Source: a virus
IMG/VR virus record: IMGVR_UViG_3300048691_000162
Coordinates: 1-20,451 of that record
Length of the DNA stretch: 20,451 nucleotides
Direction: 5' to 3' (one strand)
The position numbers and the translations under genes are program-made. Of the stretch, positions 13,931 to 17,963 are shown in pieces. The notes below the pieces were generated by a model. That model saw only the letters and a list, made by a program, of their open reading frames with translations, ran no database searches and was not told where the DNA came from. Each line of letters begins with the position of its first letter. The stretch's first letter is position 1.

Positions 13931-14440
13931 TCAGATGCCGTCCGTCAGCGCGCCGGCAACGGTTTTGCCAAAGTAGTGGTACTTCAGTGCGCCGCTGATG
14001 GTGGCGACCTGGGTGTTGTCTTCCCACGCCCGCTCGAAGCCATCATCCGGCGTGAACACCGCAGCACGGAATTCGACATATTCCGTGTGGTTGTCTTTCG
14101 TCCCTTCGTACACCCGGCCGTTGAGACGGAACCAGCTCGGGGCACTGGCGAGCTTCGCGCAAAATTTCCGCACGTCGCCTGCGCGGTTCTCCATCAGCGT
14201 GATCTGGCCCTCGTGGAGGATCTTGGTCTGGCCCGGCTGGGCCATCAACATGCCGTTCGGCCCAGGAAAATCGACCGTGCCGATGTTCGTGGTCACCGGG
14301 TACGGAAAGCTCTTCGCGACGAGGCTCAGCTCTTCAAAACCGTCGAACTCGATCATCGAATCCGAGGCAACGATCATTTCGCCTCGCGAACGAATCGCAT
14401 CGAACTTCCGCTCCAACCATTTTTCGCTGTTCACCGACAT
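13931..14440 (-). CDS. Putative tail tube protein
   Basis: This encodes 169 residues. ATG 14440 is chosen for its strong AGGAGG site; an open frame extending 26 codons further upstream crosses a terminator-like hairpin and lacks coding character. Signs of a tube or related tail protein are a beta-rich layout, ISGALKYHYFG near the end, and internal segments IEFDGFEELSLVAKSFPYPV, GPNGMLMAQPGQTKILHEGQ and VRKFCAKLASAPSWFRLNG. Tube subunits form the inner channel inside the sheath. It is separate from the sheath gene, which lies about 5.5 kb downstream, an unusual order. A baseplate tube protein is an alternative. Confidence 0.5.
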   Translation of the reverse strand: MSVNSEKWLERKFDAIRSRGEMIVASDSMIEFDGFEELSLVAKSFPYPVTTNIGTVDFPGPNGMLMAQPGQTKILHEGQITLMENRAGDVRKFCAKLASAPSWFRLNGRVYEGTKDNHTEYVEFRAAVFTPDDGFERAWEDNTQVATISGALKYHYFGKTVAGALTDGI

Positions 14441-14491
14441 TTCGCGCCTCCTCAGGCCATGCATTGCAGATGAGGAATGATCAGGAGCGAC

Positions 14492-14512
14492 AACGGGGCA
14501 CAAGGCCCCGTT
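14492..14512. terminator. Intrinsic terminator-like hairpin
   Basis: Perfect 8-bp arms AACGGGGC (14492-14499) and GCCCCGTT (14505-14512) flank a 5-base loop. On the plus strand the second arm runs into a short T-run (TTTT). On the minus strand the following bases are TTGTCG, a weak U-tract. It lies between the 284-aa gene and the tail tube gene and may reduce read-through or act as an mRNA boundary. Confidence 0.5.
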
Positions 14513-14548
14513 TTCCATGTGCAGCCGGCTGGTTGCCGGTGGCGGTGG

Positions 14549-15403
14549 TCAGTCGGCGTCGTTCTCCGCCTTTGATTCGAAGGCGTCCAGCTCATCGAGG
14601 CCGAACATGGTGTTGGCGTGTGCCATCAGGACCAGATCCTGCGCCAGACTCGGCGGGACGCCGCGGCACACGGCCGCCCCCAGCAGCGTCAGCACATCCG
14701 CGAAGTGCGCCACTGCGCGGTCGATTGCGATGCCTTCGGGTGTGCGGATACGCCGCTGACCAGCTTCGGTCTGTCGCCGGCCGGCCACCTGGTCCGGCAC
14801 TTTTCTGTTTGTAGTGTCATTGAGCAGGGCCGTCGCGTAGAGCTTCGCGGACTCATTGTCGATCTGCATGACCTTCGACAGCAGGTGCTCCAGAGCTGGC
14901 CTGTCCAGGCCGAGGTCACGCACCAGGGTGAGCGTCTGCACCATCAGCACGCTGGCATTCATCGCGTCGGCAGTGGTCCGCTGACGCTCGCTATCCAGCG
15001 CGCTTAAATCTGTGGCTTTCAGCTCGGGCGCTACGGCGGCCGCAGCAGTCTCCGCGGCGAGTACAGGCGGGGTGATGGGCAGCATCAGCGCCGCACTCTT
15101 GGTCTGCATGTAGGCGACCAGCACCGACACCGACTTCATGTCGAGGTCGAGCGCGAGTTCCGGTGCTTCGTTCATCAGGGCTGACAGCATTTCAGCCGCA
15201 TCTCCCAGCGTCGTGGCGATGGCGTGGCGTGACGTGACGGCAGTATTCTGTTCGGTCGTGGTCATGGTCGTGCTCCCAGTAGGATTGATGTATTGTGGAA
15301 TTTGTCCGGCAGTATTGCCGGGTGCAGGCAGTGGCGCATTCTCTGCGGATTTGCCGGATTCGGCGGGAGGTACCACCTGTTTTGGGGTGTCGGGGCGGCT
15401 CAT
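14549..15403 (-). CDS. Hypothetical helical protein, coupled to the antirepressor
   Basis: This encodes 284 residues from ATG 15403, which overlaps the antirepressor stop as ATGA, with GAGG seven bases upstream. An internal ATG at 15265 has its own GGGAG site and would give a 238-residue form without the Pro-rich N-terminus. The protein is almost all helical, with an Ala-rich linker near residue 130 (LAAETAAAAVAPELKAT) and a helical block LDRPALEHLLSKVMQIDN. It ends in an acidic tail. No family was recognised. A tail assembly or scaffolding role is possible because structural genes follow, but a regulatory partner of the antirepressor cannot be excluded. Confidence 0.55.
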   Translation of the reverse strand: MSRPDTPKQVVPPAESGKSAENAPLPAPGNTAGQIPQYINPTGSTTMTTTEQNTAVTSRHAIATTLGDAAEMLSALMNEAPELALDLDMKSVSVLVAYMQTKSAALMLPITPPVLAAETAAAAVAPELKATDLSALDSERQRTTADAMNASVLMVQTLTLVRDLGLDRPALEHLLSKVMQIDNESAKLYATALLNDTTNRKVPDQVAGRRQTEAGQRRIRTPEGIAIDRAVAHFADVLTLLGAAVCRGVPPSLAQDLVLMAHANTMFGLDELDAFESKAENDAD

Positions 15404-16203
15404 GCCACCACCTCAGTGCCGAGTGCTTCCGCGAGCTTGGCCAGTCCCTTGGCGGTGAGGCGCATGTTGTCCACCGCCTTCTCGCTGCCGTCGCTGCGCT
15501 CGACGGTGGTGGTCGAGTGCTCGACAAGGCCGGCCTGGATGCGCTCCTGGTAGCCGAGCCAGACGCTGGAGCCGGCGCGCTTGTAGATCCACTTGTTGGC
15601 ACTGAGCCATGCGAACAGATCCTTCGGGCGCATCTTCAACTGCTTGGCGGCGTTGGTCACGCACATGCTGCCATCGGCGGAACCCAGGCGTTTCTGCGCG
15701 GCGACGGCCGGGGCCTGGGATTGCACTGTCGCTTCCATGGCGATGAGCTGCTCGGTATAGCCCAGCAGCGCGGCACGCAGGGAGTGCGGGTTCATGAAGT
15801 CGATGGCCTGGGCTGCCGGCTGCATGGCATAGCTGCCGGTCTTGCGCAAAGAGGGCAGCACGTCGCCAACAACCCACTCCTCAAACTCATGAGCGGACTC
15901 CAGCTTGGAACGCATCACCAGCCGGTACAGGTCACGCTCAGGGATGATGGAGGTCTGCGGATCGAGGGGGGTGAACGAATCGTTCACCCCCACCTGCCGC
16001 ATCGACTTGCAGTGGTCACGGCACGCCTTCTGCGGATTCGTGTACCCGAGTGCAGTGGCAACGTCTTTGGCGACAAACCAAGGCTCGATGTCGATGACGA
16101 TGGTTCGCACATCGAATGCAGTGCCGCTGGGGAGATGGAAGGTGAACAGGCGCACGTCGGCGCGGTGTGCCGGCTGTGCGGCGTGGGTGATGTTGTTGGC
16201 CAT
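15400..16203 (-). CDS. ant: Phage antirepressor (BRO-N plus C-terminal ANT domain)
   Basis: This encodes 267 residues. ATG 16203 is chosen over an ATG 12 codons upstream because GGAG lies seven bases before it. Residues about 17-125 are a BRO-N domain: DIEPWFVAKDVATALGYTNP, then IIPERDLYRLVMRSKL, then EFEEWVVGDVLPSLRKTGSY. Residues about 150-262 match the phage antirepressor C-terminal (ANT/KilAC) domain, with KQLKMRPKDLFAWLSANKWIY and NMRLTAKGLAKLAE. Antirepressors of P1/P22 type bind phage repressors and trigger lytic growth. The upstream leader is strongly structured and resembles a C4 antisense RNA, the known regulator of this gene class. The next gene is coupled by ATGA. Confidence 0.85.
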   Translation of the reverse strand: MANNITHAAQPAHRADVRLFTFHLPSGTAFDVRTIVIDIEPWFVAKDVATALGYTNPQKACRDHCKSMRQVGVNDSFTPLDPQTSIIPERDLYRLVMRSKLESAHEFEEWVVGDVLPSLRKTGSYAMQPAAQAIDFMNPHSLRAALLGYTEQLIAMEATVQSQAPAVAAQKRLGSADGSMCVTNAAKQLKMRPKDLFAWLSANKWIYKRAGSSVWLGYQERIQAGLVEHSTTTVERSDGSEKAVDNMRLTAKGLAKLAEALGTEVVA

Positions 16204-16219
16204 GATGGCGCTCCGGGTC

Positions 16220-16234
16220 GGTACTTGATGTACC
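16220..16234 (-). promoter_or_regulatory. Small hairpin just upstream of the antirepressor start
   Basis: Arms GGTAC (16220-16224) and GTACC (16230-16234) form a 5-bp stem with a 5-base loop in the mRNA leader, six bases before the GGAG site. It could influence ribosome access to the antirepressor start. Confidence 0.35.
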
Positions 16235-16266
16235 GCCACCCATCATCTGTCGGAGATGGGTGGCGG
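16233..16266 (-). promoter_or_regulatory. Perfect 12-bp inverted repeat in the antirepressor leader
   Basis: Arms CCGCCACCCATC (16233-16244) and GATGGGTGGCGG (16255-16266) are exact reverse complements with a 10-base loop, about 30 bases before the antirepressor start. The far arm touches the C4-like stem, so the two hairpins compete for two bases. It is a good candidate for the regulated target or switch region of the leader; a protein operator is the alternative. Confidence 0.6.
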
Positions 16267-16328
16267 GCCGTGTGGGTGACAGACCGGGACCACGGAACCG
16301 GCAGGGCTTACGCCCTCCCACACGGCCC
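16265..16328 (-). ncRNA. C4-like antisense RNA (phage antirepressor regulator)
   Basis: In the minus-strand RNA, a perfect 12-bp closing stem pairs GGGCCGUGUGGG (16328-16317) with CCCACACGGCCC (16276-16265). Inside it lie a GGGC-GUAA-GCCC tetraloop hairpin and a second arm closed by two CCGG boxes around UUCCGUGGUC. This is a three-way-junction layout. The interior GCCGGUUCCGUGGUCCCGGU is, from memory, close to the conserved core of the C4 RNA family of P1/P7 and of prophage IsrK, which block synthesis of a downstream antirepressor. UCUGUC (16283-16278) can pair with GACAGA (16251-16246) in the leader loop. The antirepressor gene starts 62 bases downstream. The family assignment was not tested with a covariance model. 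Confidence 0.65.
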
Positions 16329-16374
16329 ACCATTGAAATCGGGGCCATGCTGCGCAGCACGTCGCAATGACGTG

Positions 16375-16396
16375 AAAAAGCCGCGACTGGCGCGGC
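16375..16396 (-). terminator. Intrinsic terminator on the minus strand
   Basis: A 6-bp GC stem, GCCGCG/CGCGGC with a 5-base loop (16380-16396), is followed on the minus strand by five T residues (16379-16375). It lies upstream of the C4-like RNA and could stop read-through from the right, or act as an attenuator of a leader started near 16450. Confidence 0.7.
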
Positions 16397-16430
16397 GGCT
16401 GCGCCGTGATTTCCGGGCTGTCATCCCCGA

Positions 16431-16449
16431 CCGCTGTTTTTTGCAGCGG
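16431..16449. other. Hairpin with T-run loop in the leader region
   Basis: Arms CCGCTG (16431-16436) and CAGCGG (16444-16449) are perfect complements. The 7-base loop is TTTTTTG on the plus strand. It lies at the predicted beginning of a minus-strand transcript. Together with the palindrome TGCTGCGCAGCA (16348-16359) it shows that the whole 16204-16645 gene-free stretch is rich in secondary structure. Confidence 0.4.
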
Positions 16450-16456
16450 CAGAAGG

Positions 16457-16486
16457 AATGTAGCCCGGAAGTGCAAGAGCCGTCAA
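16457..16486 (-). promoter_or_regulatory. Predicted sigma70-type promoter for the C4/antirepressor leader
   Basis: On the minus strand, TTGACG (16486-16481) matches the -35 box at 5 of 6 bases, and TACATT (16462-16457) matches the -10 box at 4 of 6, with an 18-base spacer. Transcription would start near 16450 and run through the terminator at 16375 and the C4-like RNA into the antirepressor gene. A perfect TTGACA lies further upstream, but no -10 follows it. Confidence 0.45.
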
Positions 16487-16645
16487 CAGGCTCAAGTGAA
16501 GATTGTCAAGCAGCATTGTGCCGCCGATGGCTTGATATTACGTTGTTTTATGTTGTTGTTTGCTCTTTTGTGTGCCGTCAGTGGCGCTATGCGCCTCGCT
16601 TAAGCCGTGCATAATCAGCTTTTTCCACTTTCGGGATGCCGCGTG

Positions 16646-17296
16646 ATGAACGCTGATTTCAGGCCAATGGTGTTGTGTTGCGCGATTGCTGCGCTGTTGT
16701 GTGCATGCTCGCCCGGCGCTGGTGTTGATCGACCGCCAGCCGCTGCCGCCCTGGCTGCTTCGCAGGCTGAAGAGCAAGCGACCGCGCTGGCAGCGAAGGA
16801 GGCCGAAGAGGCGCGCAAGCGCGATGCGGCTCAGGAGGAGTCTCGCCAGCTTGTACTCGGCATGAATGGCGTGTGGAAATATATAACCTCTGGCGAGGTT
16901 TTGATAATTGCCTCGAATAAGTCAGGCATAAATATAAATGTGGCTGGCCGTATATTCACGACAACACTGGACAGTGTTGACAACGAAAATGGAATGGTCA
17001 ATTTGGCCACTTCAGGCCCCACGCAGGGTGACATCATTACCCTGAAGAGGATTCCAGCCATTGACGGCAAGACCTACCACATCTCTGCCGCCATGCCGAA
17101 CGGCGGCGTCTTCGAGTTGAGCTTCATCCGGAGGCTCACCAACGCCGACATCGCCAAGGCATCGAACACTGGTGCCGCGCCGACGTTGGCCGCGTCGCTG
17201 CCGAAAGAGGAGGTGATCAAGCCGGATCTCCAGCCGGCGAACACTGAGGTCAAGCACCAGGAAGAGCGGACTGATCCCGCGAAGCCTACGTTCTGA
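16646..17296 (+). CDS. Predicted lipoprotein, probable moron
   Basis: This encodes 216 residues from ATG 16646. A longer frame starts 13 codons upstream, but only this start gives a proper signal peptide (MNADFRPM, then a hydrophobic run) ending in the lipobox LCAC with Cys21. The mature part has an Ala/Glu/Arg-rich coiled coil at about 30-68. A beta domain (GVWKYITSGEVLIIASN to FELSFIRRLT) and a polar tail follow. It would be anchored in an envelope membrane. It is the only plus-strand gene among minus-strand phage genes, with AT-rich stretches at 16510-16610 and 16870-17000. These are marks of an independently acquired moron. Superinfection exclusion or envelope change is a plausible role; none is shown. 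Confidence 0.7.
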   Translation: MNADFRPMVLCCAIAALLCACSPGAGVDRPPAAAALAASQAEEQATALAAKEAEEARKRDAAQEESRQLVLGMNGVWKYITSGEVLIIASNKSGININVAGRIFTTTLDSVDNENGMVNLATSGPTQGDIITLKRIPAIDGKTYHISAAMPNGGVFELSFIRRLTNADIAKASNTGAAPTLAASLPKEEVIKPDLQPANTEVKHQEERTDPAKPTF

Positions 17297-17305
17297 TCTT
17301 GGCCA

Positions 17306-17327
17306 GCCGCCTCAAAATTGAGGTGGC
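17306..17327. terminator. Hairpin between convergent genes
   Basis: CCTCAA (17310-17315) and TTGAGG (17318-17323) extend outward through one G-T pair to a 10-bp stem, with the inner bases forming the loop. It lies between the lipoprotein stop (17296) and the KilA-N stop (17348), a natural place for a bidirectional terminator, but lacks a long T-run. Confidence 0.4.
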
Positions 17328-17347
17328 GAAATATCGCCGCAGCGCGC

Positions 17348-17908
17348 CTACTGCAGCCGCGTCGAAGCCGCGGCAGGCTCGATGCCGTCGAGCGTCAGTT
17401 GCAGCACCCGCTCCAGCGCCTCGATACGCTCCACCAGCGTGCGGCGGCGCTTGCCCCACTTGCCCAGCACCTTGCCGCACAGGCTCGCCTCTCTCTTGCC
17501 GCCCTGAAGCGCCAGGGCCAGTTGCGCAAGCTGCTGGTGCTGGATGGCGGCTTCGTGCTGGGCCTGCAGCAGCAGCCCGTCGAAGGCGCGGATGACCTTG
17601 AGCATGAAGGTGGCATCGATCCACATGGCGTAGGCGATGACCAGCTCACGGCGCACAAAGGTTGAGCCTCCAGCGGAACCACCTCGGGCTTTCTCGACCG
17701 CTCCGGGATTTCCCGGTTCGGCATTCAGTGCATCCGTCAAGCCTTTGGCGCTGGACGTGCGCAGGAAGTCGCTCGGCTGGTGCTTCTTGGCGCCACCGCT
17801 GGCGCGGTGCAAGTCGTTGAGGCAGAACCGCCCGTATGCATCGGCCCGGACCTGGGTTCCGATGATGTCGAGCGGCGCCGGCTGGGCGCGGGTGATGGCT
17901 GGGTTCAT
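17348..17908 (-). CDS. KilA-N domain DNA-binding protein
   Basis: This encodes 186 residues from ATG 17908. Residues about 13-112 form a KilA-N domain: VRADAYGRFCLNDLHRASGG, then KKHQPSDFLR, then GGSTFVRRELVIAYAMWIDA, and FMLKVIRAFD. The rest is helical and basic near residue 150 (KWGKRRRTLVERIEAL). KilA-N proteins are phage and viral DNA-binding proteins, often antirepressors or regulators. This phage therefore carries two related regulators, this and the BRO-N antirepressor. The ribosome binding site lies in the loop of a perfect hairpin directly before the ATG, so translation may be controlled. The 20-bp element upstream suggests its own promoter. It is convergent with the lipoprotein gene. 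Confidence 0.85.
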   Translation of the reverse strand: MNPAITRAQPAPLDIIGTQVRADAYGRFCLNDLHRASGGAKKHQPSDFLRTSSAKGLTDALNAEPGNPGAVEKARGGSAGGSTFVRRELVIAYAMWIDATFMLKVIRAFDGLLLQAQHEAAIQHQQLAQLALALQGGKREASLCGKVLGKWGKRRRTLVERIEALERVLQLTLDGIEPAAASTRLQ

Positions 17909-17909
17909 G

Positions 17910-17930
17910 GCAGTGAGGCTCCTTCACTGC
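17910..17930 (-). promoter_or_regulatory. Hairpin presenting the KilA-N ribosome binding site
   Basis: Perfect 7-bp arms GCAGTGA and TCACTGC enclose the 7-base loop AGGAGCC on the minus strand, and the ATG follows one base later. The linear distance from AGGAG to ATG is about 10 bases, and folding would shorten it. It could be a translational operator or a DNA operator for autoregulation. Confidence 0.6.
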
Positions 17931-17935
17931 ATTTT

Positions 17936-17955
17936 ATGTTCTTGAAAGTTGTTTT
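17936..17955 (-). promoter_or_regulatory. Shared 20-bp element upstream of the KilA-N gene
   Basis: On the minus strand this reads AAAACAAC, four variable bases (TTTC), then AAGAACAT. Boxes and spacing are identical to those at 10628-10647. It ends 27 bases before the KilA-N start. A weaker, shortened look-alike lies in the AT-rich gap near 16550-16562. Confidence 0.5.
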
Positions 17956-17963
17956 TCGTTCTT

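Noticed and set aside
14441-14518. Upstream extension of the tail tube protein
   Set aside because: It crosses a terminator-like hairpin, and AGGAGG directly before ATG 14440 decides the start.
16490-16606. Plus-strand promoter for the lipoprotein gene
   Set aside because: The stretch is AT-rich and likely holds one, but no -35/-10 pair with good spacing could be chosen with confidence.
15295-16614. 439-codon plus-strand frame opposite the antirepressor
   Set aside because: It crosses the antirepressor gene and the C4-like leader, and its composition is that of an antisense frame.
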